DNA of 47,378 nt from NCBI GenBank assembly GCA_022361275.1, contig JAKSBE010000386.1:1-47378 (forward strand), given 5' to 3'. A program made the position numbers and the translations under genes. The stretch comes from Kiloniellales bacterium. Lineage in GTDB: Bacteria > Pseudomonadota > Alphaproteobacteria > Kiloniellales > JAKSBE01. Of the stretch, positions 37,875 to 46,348 are shown piece after piece. Each line of letters opens with the position of its first letter. Position 1 is the first letter of the stretch. Under the pieces are notes generated by a model. That model was given only the letters and a program-made list of their open reading frames with translations. It was not told the origin of the DNA and did no database searches.

Positions 37875-38635
37875 TGCGGCGACGTCACCACGGCATAGGG
37901 GTCGGCACGCAACAGCTTCAACGTGGTTTCATGCACCGCGGCCAGGTCGCAGAGGGTCGAGCTGCCGAGCGGACAGCGCGCGCGCCGCAGCCGGCCCGCA
38001 GATTCCAAGGCGGCGCCGACCACGCTGAAGTTCTCGACGACGCTCCGGTCCTTGCGCAGGTAGTAGCGGCAGCGTCCCTCGGCCAGGCGGCCGTCCTCGA
38101 GCACGATGCGCCGCGGCAGCTCGCGCCATTCGCGATAGGGCACCCTCGCGACCGCCTCGACATGGTGGACGTAGCTCGCCCCCTTGAGAAAGGCACAGCC
38201 CAGGGTCAGCAGGCGAAAGCCAGCCTCGTGAAAGGCCTCGAAGTCCGAACCCGGCCCGAAGGACGCGGTGCAGAGGTCTTCACGCAGCAAGGAAGCCTTC
38301 GGGCCCTTGGCCGCGTGGCTGTGCAGCGGACACCAGCTCCGTCGGACCTGAGGCTGCCTGCGGAAGTGCTCGGAGAACACGCCCATGCCTTGCGACGGGG
38401 TGGCCTGGGGATCGAAGGGCGCCTCGGGATCGCAGCGGAAGGTATAGGTCGGGACCGCGATGGTGGCCGCGTCCCCGATCACGGCCCGGAGCGCCTCGTC
38501 CAGCGTCGCCTCGCCGCCCTCGATACGGCCGAACGCGACGAGATGGCCGTGCACGACGACGTCGTCTCCCTTCCTCAGGCCAAGCGCCCGGAGATGGGCG
38601 ACAAGATCCTCGAAGCCGGTTTCAGGCAGCGGCAT
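37871..38635 (-). CDS. AAC(3)-family N-acetyltransferase
   Basis: 254 aa of the aminoglycoside 3-N-acetyltransferase fold. The family signature is present as VPTYTF (61-66), GMGVFSEHFRR (83-93) and RSWCPLHSHAAKG (99-111); the usual His-Pro is Cys-Pro (C102). Homologues in flagellar and O-antigen glycan clusters acylate amino sugars using acetyl-CoA, which is more likely here than drug resistance. It overlaps the DUF4910 gene by 14 nt and the adenylation gene by four. Confidence 0.84.
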   Translation of the reverse strand: MPLPETGFEDLVAHLRALGLRKGDDVVVHGHLVAFGRIEGGEATLDEALRAVIGDAATIAVPTYTFRCDPEAPFDPQATPSQGMGVFSEHFRRQPQVRRSWCPLHSHAAKGPKASLLREDLCTASFGPGSDFEAFHEAGFRLLTLGCAFLKGASYVHHVEAVARVPYREWRELPRRIVLEDGRLAEGRCRYYLRKDRSVVENFSVVGAALESAGRLRRARCPLGSSTLCDLAAVHETTLKLLRADPYAVVTSPQ

Positions 38636-40001
38636 CGCGGCGGCCTTCCAAGGCGTCCGGCGGCTCCGGCAGGCGAGCGCTCTCGTCCGTCGCCAGCGAC
38701 CTCAGCAACCCGGCATCCAGCAAGCGCTCCGCCGCGGAGATCAGCAGCTCGGGGCCAAGGCCGCTGCGTGCCGCGATATCGAGCAGATCGTGGTCACCGT
38801 CGCTGTCGCTGAGCAGCCACATCAAGGCGCTGCGCTCCAGCGGTCGCCTGCGGTCCCCCAGCGTGCCGTAGAGGCCGCGCCGCCCCAGCTGCGGTTCGCC
38901 GAAGGGGGCGAGATTGAGGTAGCGCCGGTTGCCGTCGAGCGCGCGACAGATGGCCTCGTAGGCGTCGAGCGTCTCCTCCATCGCCTCGAAGGAGATCAGA
39001 TCCTTGTTGTCCAGGGAGGTGTGATACTCCGCGTAGCTGCTTGAGGGGCTGCGCATCAGACAGCCGACCGGAAGGTCGAATCCGGGCGCGTTGTACTGTC
39101 GCTCGTCGCCCCCCCGGTCGGGGCGAAAGTCGGCGATCCGATGCCGCTCGCCCGCGCGCTCGGCCAGCACCGCCTCCGCGGCCCGGTCCGCCTGGCTGCC
39201 GCCCTGCCGGCTTCGTTTGTAGACGAAGGGCTCCGCCGTGCCGACGCAGGTCACGACGTATCCGGCGACCAGGCTTCGGATCAGGCGCCGTCCGTGCAGC
39301 GCCAGGTAGGCGATGCTGCCGATGGTCTCGGGCAGGAGCAAGAAGCGGTAGGTCAGCCGCCGCTTGGGCCAGGCGGCCAGGCGCCGGTACAGGAAGCTCA
39401 GAACCAGCGGTCCGCTGAGCTCATTGTTGGCCAAGGAGGGGTGGCAGGTGTAGCTCGACAGCAGCACCTCTTCCTCCACCTCGCCCGGCAGCACGGCCTC
39501 GGCGATGCTGAGCGCGCCCTCGACGAGATCGGTGTCGACCACGACCTCATAGTCGCCCTCCGGGAGGGCCTCGCGCTCCTCGTGTGAGAGGCAGAAGCCC
39601 CAGCGCGGCGCGTAGTAGCTGGTGATATAGGGAATCGCCTCGGGCAGCTCGGGAAGGCTGTGCAGATGCGCCTGCAGCGCGTCGAGCCGCAAGCGCCCGC
39701 GGAAGGGTATCGAGTAATTGACCAGATGCAGGTTGTTGTCCCCGACATCGCAGAAGCGCCGCCCGTCCGGGCGGATGAGATAGGCCTGCCGCACCACCCA
39801 TTCCTTGGGCACCGTCCAGTCCAGCACCTCGGTGCCGCTCGGCACCTCGAGGCGTGCGTGGGGCATGATCTCGGCCAGGATGTCCAGGGTCGCGCGAAGG
39901 CCGGCACCGGTGATGCTGCGATGCAGAGGCCAGAGACGGTCAAAATATGCCTCTAGGGCAAAGGCTTCGCGTCGTGGCGCGATTTCTTTCGTCGAGCTCA
40001 A
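38622..40001 (-). CDS. DUF4910/DUF2172 aminopeptidase-like protein
   Basis: 459 aa. It contains the peptidase-like core SSYTCHPSLANNELSGPLVL (182-201), LLPETIGSIAYL (222-233), GGDERQY (297-303) and YHTSLDNKDL (326-335); H187, E194, E225, D299/E300 and H327 are candidate metal or catalytic residues of an M28-like site. An inserted beta region (about 50-115) and a C-terminal winged-helix-like part (about 395-445) follow the known family layout. Family members recur in polysaccharide and flagellar modification clusters, but the reaction is unknown. First gene of the operon; its ATG is at 40001. Confidence 0.82.
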   Translation of the reverse strand: MSSTKEIAPRREAFALEAYFDRLWPLHRSITGAGLRATLDILAEIMPHARLEVPSGTEVLDWTVPKEWVVRQAYLIRPDGRRFCDVGDNNLHLVNYSIPFRGRLRLDALQAHLHSLPELPEAIPYITSYYAPRWGFCLSHEEREALPEGDYEVVVDTDLVEGALSIAEAVLPGEVEEEVLLSSYTCHPSLANNELSGPLVLSFLYRRLAAWPKRRLTYRFLLLPETIGSIAYLALHGRRLIRSLVAGYVVTCVGTAEPFVYKRSRQGGSQADRAAEAVLAERAGERHRIADFRPDRGGDERQYNAPGFDLPVGCLMRSPSSSYAEYHTSLDNKDLISFEAMEETLDAYEAICRALDGNRRYLNLAPFGEPQLGRRGLYGTLGDRRRPLERSALMWLLSDSDGDHDLLDIAARSGLGPELLISAAERLLDAGLLRSLATDESARLPEPPDALEGRRDAAA

Positions 40002-40338
40002 AGCTTAGCGCTCATGGATTATGTCATGAGAAAAGGCGTCTTCGGTCTTATGGTTAAATGGTTAAGAAGCGGCTAAGCCTCCAGGATCCTGCCGCACGGC
40101 ACCAAGGCGGAGGTCTTGGCCTCACGCCCGGATCCAGGTCGGTGCCGGCTTTCTGGGTAAATTTTTCCCGAAGGTGGCAAAGCCTTCCGCTGCGAGCCGG
40201 CAGACTTCGCCCCACAGCCGGGCGCTACGGGCGTAACTATCTGATAAAATTGATATAAATTCTGGCACGGTCATTGCTGCTGCTCCCGCAGAAGCCGCTC
40301 CAGTAGGGGGCGGGCGCAGTAGAAACGGAGACGAGAAG
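40002..40338. other. Divergent regulatory region between DUF4910 operon and flagellin 2
   Basis: 337 bases without a credible gene. It holds the sigma-54 promoter of flagellin 2 (40262-40278). Near the DUF4910 side is TGGTTAAATGGTTAA (40051-40065), two direct TGGTTAA words 8 bp apart, shorter than CtrA spacing. No clear -35/-10 for the DUF4910 operon was recognised. Confidence 0.6.
40262..40278 (+). promoter_or_regulatory. Sigma-54 promoter of flagellin gene 2
   Basis: CTGGCACGGTCATTGCT matches TGGCAC-N5-TTGC exactly. Transcription would begin near 40289, giving a leader of about 50 nt. The flanking upstream bases are AT-rich, as at flagellin 1. Confidence 0.9.
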
Positions 40339-41154
40339 ATGGCCAACGACATCACCCTGTCGTCAGCGGTGCGGACCAACCTGCTGGCCCTCAACCGAAC
40401 CCAGGACCTGATCAACCGGACCCAGGAGCGCCTGGCGACCGGCCTCGAGGTGTCTTCGCCGATCGACGACGCCACGGCCTTCTTCGAGGCCAAGGCGCTG
40501 AGCGACCGCGCGCTCGACCTGGACGAGAGGAAGACCGGGATCGACCAGGGCATATCGGCGATCACCACGGCCCTGAACGCGATCGAATCGATCGACACCC
40601 TGGTCCGGCAGATGGAGGGCCTGGCGATCAGCGCCAAGACCGCCACGGGCAACCAGCTCTCGGCCATCAAGACCCAGTTCGACGAACTGCTCAGCCAGAT
40701 CACCAACCTGGCCAACGACGCCAGTTACCAGGGCACCAACCTGGTCAACAGCACGGCGACCGAGCTCGAGATCGCCTTCTCGACCGACACCGTCAGCAAG
40801 CTGGTGGTCCAGGGCTTCGACCTGACCACCGCCGGCCTGAACATCACCACCGCCGGCGCCTTCTCGCTGAGTACGGTGCTCGACGCCCGCCTGACCGAGA
40901 TCGACGCCGCACTCTCGACCCTTCGCGGCCAGGCCCAGTCGATCGGCTCCAACGTCGCCCTGCTCCAGGCCCGGCTCGACTTCACCGAGAGCTACGTCAA
41001 CGACCACGAGGCCGGCGCGGGCAAGCTGACCCTGGCGGACTGGAACGAGGAGGGCGCCAACCTGGTGGCCCTGCAGACCCGCCAGCAGCTCGGCGTCAGC
41101 GCCCTGTCCTTCGCCGGCCAGGCCGAGCAGTCGATCCTGCGGCTGTTCCAGTAG
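40339..41154 (+). CDS. Flagellin 2
   Basis: Filament subunit, 271 aa, clearly paralogous to flagellin 1 over its whole length: SSAVRTNLLALNRTQDLINR, then RLATGLEVSSPIDDATAFFE; C-terminal LQARLDFTESYVNDHEAGAG, then LVALQTRQQLGVSALSFAGQ and ILRLFQ. The central part is shorter and threonine-rich. It has its own sigma-54 promoter and the shared AACGGAGACGA leader. The two genes probably supply different zones of one filament. Confidence 0.97.
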   Translation: MANDITLSSAVRTNLLALNRTQDLINRTQERLATGLEVSSPIDDATAFFEAKALSDRALDLDERKTGIDQGISAITTALNAIESIDTLVRQMEGLAISAKTATGNQLSAIKTQFDELLSQITNLANDASYQGTNLVNSTATELEIAFSTDTVSKLVVQGFDLTTAGLNITTAGAFSLSTVLDARLTEIDAALSTLRGQAQSIGSNVALLQARLDFTESYVNDHEAGAGKLTLADWNEEGANLVALQTRQQLGVSALSFAGQAEQSILRLFQ

Positions 41155-41222
41155 GCCGCCGACCGGCCAGCGCGGGGGTCGGATCCGTCTCCGCTCCGGC
41201 CCGCCGTGCCGCCGGCCTGTGG

Positions 41223-41237
41223 GTAACGACGCGTTAA
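41223..41237 (+). promoter_or_regulatory. CtrA-like site upstream of the TPR glycosyltransferase
   Basis: GTAA-CGACGCG-TTAA, one mismatch from TTAA-N7-TTAA, only 15 nt before the first possible ATG. Weak candidate. Confidence 0.25.
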
Positions 41238-41252
41238 CCACGCTGGCGCAGG

Positions 41253-43223
41253 ATGCCCGCCAGTATGACGACAGCGGACAGCAGCAGCGGCTTCGCGGCG
41301 ATCCGCGAGGCGATCGAGCGCCTCGAATGGGGCCGGCACGACGAGGCCATCGTGATCTGCGAAGGGCTTCTGCGCGAGACCCCCGACTTCGCCGAGGCGC
41401 TCTACATGCTGGGCCTGATCAGCTTCGACCTGGACGAGCCGGTCCAGGCGATGAAGCTGATGGAGCGGGCCCACCAGACCGACCCCGACCTCCAGGAGGC
41501 GGCCGAGGCCCTGGCGGCGATCAACGCCAAGCTGGGCCGGGTCCGGGAAAGCCTCTACTTCGCCAAGCTCGGCACGATCCTCGAGCCGCACCGGGAGATC
41601 GAGGGCCTCCTGCCGCCGCGGCTCGGCTCCTTCTTCGGCAACCTCCGGCAAGGCCGTCCCGACCTCTACCTCAAGCGCGCCCGGCGCCGTCGGGCCCGCG
41701 GGGAAACCGAGGCCGCGATCGCCGACTGCGAGACCCAGCTCGAGCTGACGCCAAGCGATCCCGAAAGCCTGCGGCTCTTGAGCGCGCTCTGCCGGGAGAG
41801 CGGCCGGGCCGAGCGCGCCATCGCCGCCGCCCATGCCGTGCTGCACCTCGAGGCGCCCGCGCCCACCGACCTCAGCCGTCTCGCCCTGGCCCTGGACCAG
41901 GCCGGCCGCCACGAGGAGGCCGAGGCCTGCCATCGCAGCGCCATCGCCGGCGCGCCGGACGACGCCCGGCTGCACGCCCGGCTGATCGACCACCTGGCCC
42001 GGCGCCCGGCGCCGGTCGAGATCTTGACCGAAGCCCAGAGCGACTGGTGCCGCCGCCATGGCCAGCGGCCGCCGCGCCCGGCGCCCCGGCTGGCGTGGCG
42101 GCGGGCGCCCTGGGGCGGCCAGCGGCCGCTGCGGGTCGGCTACCTCTGCGGCAGCTTTCGCGACTGCGACCTGATGCGCTTCTTCGAGCCGGTGCTGCGC
42201 TGCCATGACAGGGCCCGGGTCGAGGCCCACTGCTATGCCGACGGCGGCCGCTCGGACGCCCTCACCGAGCGGCTGATGCAGGCGGCCCATCGCTGGACCG
42301 ACCTCGACCGGATCGACGACGAGACGGCCTGGCAGATCCTCCAGGGCGACGAGATCGACATCGCGGTCGACCTCTCGGGCCACGCTCCGGGCGGACGGCC
42401 GCGGCTCTTCGCCCGGGGCCCCGCCCCTCTGGCCCTCGCCTGGCTCGGCAACCTCGTACCGCTGGCCGCCGCCGGCTTCGACTACGCACTGAGCGACGGC
42501 GTCGCTTGGCCGGAGCGGGACGGCGCGCCGCCCGGCAGCGCCCGGCCCCATCGTCTCGCGCCGGGCCAGTTCGCCTACCGGCCGCTCGCGCTCCTGCCCG
42601 CGCCGGGGCCGCTGCCTGCAGCGCAGAGCGGCCAGATCACCTTCGGCGTGCAGGGCGATCTGCGTCATATCGACACCGCGACGGTCGGCGCCTGGGCGGC
42701 GGCCCTGGCCCGCGTGCCCGGCGCGCGCCTGCTGATCTGCAACCTGCGCAACCAGGACCAGAGCTGCCTGGCCCGGGTGCTTGACTGCGTCTCGCATCTG
42801 GGCCTGCGGCAGCGCTGCGATATCGTGAACCACGCAGACAACTTCCGCACGGAGTTCGACTTCTACGCCCACGTCGACCTCGCCCTGGACTGGGGCGTGC
42901 CGGAGAGCGCGGTCGAGGTCTGCCGGGCGCTCTGGATGGGCGTGCCGGTCCTGGCCCTGGCCGGGAGCAGTCCGGCGACCCGGCGCGCGGCGAGCCTGCT
43001 GACCCTGGCCGGGCGCGCGGAGTGGATCGCGGCGGACGCGGCGACGCTCGGCGAGATCGCCTGCCGGCTGGCCCGCGACCGCGACGCCCTGGCGGCGCTG
43101 CGCCAGGCCTTGCGCGGCGAGACCGAGGCCTCGCCCCTGGCCGACGTCGCCGGCTTCACCCGCAGCCTGGAAGCCGCCTACGGCGCGCTCTACCGCGCGT
43201 GGGAAGAAGGCAGCGCAAGCTGA
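41253..43223 (+). CDS. TPR-containing GT41 (OGT/SPINDLY-type) glycosyltransferase
   Basis: 656 aa. TPR units occupy about residues 15-270 (e.g. WGRHDEAIVICEGLLRETPD and EALYMLGLISFDLDEPVQAM). The catalytic part begins at PLRVGYLCGSFRDCDLMRFF (about 290) and has DIAVDLSGHAPGGRP (about 368-382), PLALAWLGN and TRRAASLLTLAG, the GT41 signature series. The Caulobacter flagellin glycosyltransferase FlmG has the same TPR-plus-OGT build, and the gene sits directly after flagellin 2, so flagellin is the likely acceptor. The sugar donor is unknown. The ATG at 41265 is an alternative start. Confidence 0.86.
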   Translation: MPASMTTADSSSGFAAIREAIERLEWGRHDEAIVICEGLLRETPDFAEALYMLGLISFDLDEPVQAMKLMERAHQTDPDLQEAAEALAAINAKLGRVRESLYFAKLGTILEPHREIEGLLPPRLGSFFGNLRQGRPDLYLKRARRRRARGETEAAIADCETQLELTPSDPESLRLLSALCRESGRAERAIAAAHAVLHLEAPAPTDLSRLALALDQAGRHEEAEACHRSAIAGAPDDARLHARLIDHLARRPAPVEILTEAQSDWCRRHGQRPPRPAPRLAWRRAPWGGQRPLRVGYLCGSFRDCDLMRFFEPVLRCHDRARVEAHCYADGGRSDALTERLMQAAHRWTDLDRIDDETAWQILQGDEIDIAVDLSGHAPGGRPRLFARGPAPLALAWLGNLVPLAAAGFDYALSDGVAWPERDGAPPGSARPHRLAPGQFAYRPLALLPAPGPLPAAQSGQITFGVQGDLRHIDTATVGAWAAALARVPGARLLICNLRNQDQSCLARVLDCVSHLGLRQRCDIVNHADNFRTEFDFYAHVDLALDWGVPESAVEVCRALWMGVPVLALAGSSPATRRAASLLTLAGRAEWIAADAATLGEIACRLARDRDALAALRQALRGETEASPLADVAGFTRSLEAAYGALYRAWEEGSAS

Positions 43224-43440
43224 AGGCGCGCCGCCGATCGCCGGGAGCGTCGTACGCCTGTCTCCTCACCCCTCCGACTCGGCGTCGCGAACGCGCATTC
43301 GCCGGCGGCTCTTGGCACCCGCGACAGCGCGAGCCGCATGAAACGCCAAGCCTGGAGCGGTCACGGCGCCGGCCCTTGTACCCCCGCCACCGCGTTGAGA
43401 GACTGGGACAGCCAGTCGACCGAGTGGGGAGGCGTGAACC

Positions 43441-43746
43441 GTGCGGTATCTGATCCTGCAGGGCAATCCGGGGGCGTGGCCCGGCCTGCCCGGGACGCGC
43501 TACCTCATGAGCACCCCCAAGGCTGCGACCTTCGTGATCGGCGCGAAGCGCATCGCGGAAAGCGCTGCGCGGACCGCGACCATCACGATCATCGCCTACT
43601 GCGGCTGGCGCATGGCGGAGGAGATCCTGCGGGACCAGCCTTCCATGGCGCGGCTGCTCGGCACGGTCGGCATCGACCTGGCCAAGATCGCCTGCTGGGA
43701 GCAATGGTTGAGGCACCGGGCGATCTCCCACGCCCTGCGCCGATAG
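43441..43746 (+). CDS. Unknown 101-aa protein
   Basis: GTG start with a strong GGGGAGG 8 nt upstream. 101 aa, basic, with a mildly hydrophobic segment (about 44-60, TATITIIAYCGWRMAEE) and two cysteines. An internal ATG gives a 79-aa form (MSTPKAATF). Base composition resembles the neighbours. No family recognised. It ends 10 nt before the next unknown gene, so the two may be co-transcribed. Confidence 0.5.
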   Translation: MRYLILQGNPGAWPGLPGTRYLMSTPKAATFVIGAKRIAESAARTATITIIAYCGWRMAEEILRDQPSMARLLGTVGIDLAKIACWEQWLRHRAISHALRR

Positions 43747-43756
43747 CACCTGCGCG

Positions 43757-44176
43757 ATGGCCTTCCCGAAGCCGGTCGCCCACGCGATCCTGCTGGCCTT
43801 CGACGCGCTCTGCCTGGGCGCGGCCGCCTATGGCGGCCTGGCGCTCTGGCGGTTTTCCGATGCGCTGGCGCGCGGTCCCGGGCGCCTCGGCTACGACGAG
43901 TCGAACGCCTGGTTCCTGGTCGGGATCATCGTGCCGGCGCTGCACCTTCTGACTCTCTTCGAGCCGGCCCTCAGGCGGCGGGGCCTCCTGCGCCGTACGG
44001 GCGCCCTCGCGGTCCTGGCCGCCGTGGCCACCTTCGCCCTCCCCATCGCGATCAACGGGCTGTTCGAGCGCAGCCTGCTGGACCGCGGCTACGCCGAGTG
44101 CCCCGACCTTCGCCAGGTGGGCACCTTCACGACCCGCACCACCTGGCGCCGCGACCCGGCCGACTGTCCGGCCTAG
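43757..44176 (+). CDS. Unknown small inner-membrane protein
   Basis: 139 aa with three hydrophobic segments (about 8-30, 50-68 and 82-100), followed by a polar C-terminus containing ERSLLDRGYAECPDLRQVGT. The pattern of three helices plus a short periplasmic or cytoplasmic tail with RGY.ECP recurs in small uncharacterised proteobacterial membrane proteins. Convergent with the Maf gene; no link to motility is evident beyond position. Confidence 0.6.
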   Translation: MAFPKPVAHAILLAFDALCLGAAAYGGLALWRFSDALARGPGRLGYDESNAWFLVGIIVPALHLLTLFEPALRRRGLLRRTGALAVLAAVATFALPIAINGLFERSLLDRGYAECPDLRQVGTFTTRTTWRRDPADCPA

Positions 44177-44242
44177 TTCCCCGGCAAGAATCGCAGGAAC
44201 GGATCGCCGGCGAGACCGGGCATGACGGCGACGGCAGCCGCC

Positions 44243-46273
44243 TCAGGCCTTGGCTTGCTCCGCCGCGTCCGACCCCAGCGTCCGCTCCGCCTCCGCGAAG
44301 ATCCGGTCGATGCGTCCGCGGAACGCCTCCAGGGCGGCGATGGCCTCCTGCAGGGCGATCCGGCGGAAGGCGGCGAGCTGCGTCCGGTCGCTCAAGCGCT
44401 TGTCGTACCAGAGGGCACAGCCGAGGATCATGGCCACCGAGCCCTTGACGAAGGAACCGGTCAGGCTGCGCGCCGCGGTCTCGGCGCGCAGCAGCCGGAA
44501 GGCCTCGTGGACCCATTCGACGTCCGCGAGATCGCCGGCCTCCGCCGCGCGCAGGCAGGCGACGAGGCGTTCCAGGACCGCGTCCTCGCGGGCCTTGACG
44601 ATGGAGCCGCGGCAGATCGACGCCAGCCCGGCCCGGTCGAAGCCGGCCAGGCCCGCCTTCAGGCCGGCGAGCAGCGTCGCGCGGTCGAGGATTTGCCCGG
44701 GCAACTCGATCGCCCGGGAGACCTTGGGCAGCGCGCCGTCGATCCGCACGCCGTCGCTGCAGTTGTAGACCGTGATCCCGACGAACCTCCGCAGCACCGC
44801 CTCGAGGTAGAGGCGGGACCAGTTGAGTACCGCCTCGCCCCAGGCCTCGCCGCCGAAATTGCCGGCGAAGCGCTGGTGCGCCCGGCGGTTCTCGGGCAGC
44901 ACGCCGGTCGAGAAGACCGAGCCCTCGGCATGGTAGCGGCCGTGCTCGCGCGAGCCCATGTCGACCCCGAAGAGGTAGATCTCCCGGAAGCCGAGCCGGA
45001 TCGCGGCGCTGAGCCCGGCATTGGCGACCGTCGGCCCGGAAGGCGAAAGGGTCATCGCCGGCTGGCCCAGGAGCAGGGTTCCGGTGTTCTCCTCGCGCAG
45101 GAAGAAGACCGGGTCTTCGAAGCAGTTGGAGAGCCGACGATCCACCGTGAGGGCGGCGATCAGGGTGATGCCGGCGGTGTCGAACTCGCCCGCAGTGGCC
45201 TCGATCGATTGCGCGCAGTTCGGCGTGTTCTCCAGCTCGATATGGAAGTCGGGGCGGATGCCCCGTTCGAGCAGAATCCGCAAGGTGGTGCCGATCGACA
45301 TGACCGCGACCCGCTCGGCCGCACCCTCGAGGAAGTCGAGCTCCCGCTCCAGCGACGGCCCCGAGCCGACGATGAAGAGCGGTGTCTCGCAGGGCGGCTG
45401 CGGCTGATCGATCAGGCGCAGCTTCGGCCGGTCGAGGTTGGCGACCGAGTTGCGCGCCATCACCTCCTCGTCCTCGAAGAAGCCGAGGCCGCGGATGGTC
45501 GAATAGAGCTCGCGCTTCAGCTGCGCGGCGGCCTGCTGCAGGATCGCCGAGGGGTAGTGCTCGAAAAGGTAGAGGCCGTCGATGAGCACCGGGCTGTTGT
45601 CGCGGATCGCAGAAAGCGTCTTCCGGGCGATGTCGGAGGGATCGCGATCGGTGACGAAGACGATCTCGACCCCGCGCCCGGCGGCCTCGGCGAGCAGGTC
45701 CGCCCAGTCGAGGACCCGGAAGGAATGGTAGAGGTTCTCCAGGGTCGGCTCGATCAGCACAAGGCAGCGGCATTGGCTGCGCGCCAGCAGTTCGGGGAGC
45801 TGCAGGCCCAGCCCGACGCCGAGGACCACCAGGAAGTGCGCCTCTTCGTGACGGAGCGCGGTGTCGTAGACGATCCCGTCCTCGGCCAAGCGGGCCGTGA
45901 CCCGCTGGCAAAACTCGCCGATCGCGCCCTTCAGGTTCTCGGGATCGGGCTCGTTCAGGACGTTGCGGACGGGTGCCCCGAAGAAGCGGGCGACCTGCGC
46001 CTCGGCGTGGGCCCGCGCATCGGCCTGATAGAAGCGCTGGCCCAGGAAGGCGATGTCGAGGCCGCCATCGGGTCCGACGAGGAGCTCCGAGTGGACCTCC
46101 GGCAGGCCAGCGAGCTGGGCCCGAAGGCTCGGCGCCCAGTCCTGAAGGGCGGCCAGATTGGCGGCCAGACGGTCGTCGCCCGCCGCCCCCTCGGGCTGCG
46201 CTGGCGGCGCCATCGCCGGGTCGGGAAGGGAATTCGAGGTCCCGGTCTGCCCGGGCCGCGCCTCGGCGCCCAT
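44243..46273 (-). CDS. Maf-type (DUF115/MptE-like) flagellin glycosyltransferase
   Basis: 676 aa. The central DUF115 domain contains FIVGSGPSLERELDFLEGAA (about 300-318), PDFHIELEN (341-349), NAGLSAAIRLGFREIYLFGV and DMGSREHGRYH, the hallmarks of motility accessory factors that transfer nonulosonic acids to flagellin in Campylobacter, Aeromonas and Magnetospirillum. The N-terminal ~280 residues carry the usual Maf N-domain (FLVVLGVGLGLQLPELLARS). The ATG at 46273 has AGAGG 4 nt upstream. Divergent from flbT. No pseudaminic or legionaminic acid synthesis genes are in the window, so donor synthesis is encoded elsewhere. Confidence 0.9.
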   Translation of the reverse strand: MGAEARPGQTGTSNSLPDPAMAPPAQPEGAAGDDRLAANLAALQDWAPSLRAQLAGLPEVHSELLVGPDGGLDIAFLGQRFYQADARAHAEAQVARFFGAPVRNVLNEPDPENLKGAIGEFCQRVTARLAEDGIVYDTALRHEEAHFLVVLGVGLGLQLPELLARSQCRCLVLIEPTLENLYHSFRVLDWADLLAEAAGRGVEIVFVTDRDPSDIARKTLSAIRDNSPVLIDGLYLFEHYPSAILQQAAAQLKRELYSTIRGLGFFEDEEVMARNSVANLDRPKLRLIDQPQPPCETPLFIVGSGPSLERELDFLEGAAERVAVMSIGTTLRILLERGIRPDFHIELENTPNCAQSIEATAGEFDTAGITLIAALTVDRRLSNCFEDPVFFLREENTGTLLLGQPAMTLSPSGPTVANAGLSAAIRLGFREIYLFGVDMGSREHGRYHAEGSVFSTGVLPENRRAHQRFAGNFGGEAWGEAVLNWSRLYLEAVLRRFVGITVYNCSDGVRIDGALPKVSRAIELPGQILDRATLLAGLKAGLAGFDRAGLASICRGSIVKAREDAVLERLVACLRAAEAGDLADVEWVHEAFRLLRAETAARSLTGSFVKGSVAMILGCALWYDKRLSDRTQLAAFRRIALQEAIAALEAFRGRIDRIFAEAERTLGSDAAEQAKA

Positions 46274-46348
46274 ATCGCCTCTCGAACGGTAACTAGTTAG
46301 AAAGAGTTACACTGGAAAGCTAGAGCGACCTATCCAACTGGGTGTGGG

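Noticed and set aside
37871-38635. Aminoglycoside resistance gene
   Set aside because: Although AAC(3) fold, it is translationally coupled inside a flagellin-linked biosynthetic operon, and its His-Pro motif is altered; a sugar or aminoacyl acetylation role fits better.
40051-40065. CtrA box TGGTTAAATGGTTAA
   Set aside because: The two TTAA words are 8 bp apart rather than 11, so the spacing does not fit; kept only as a note in the intergenic entry.
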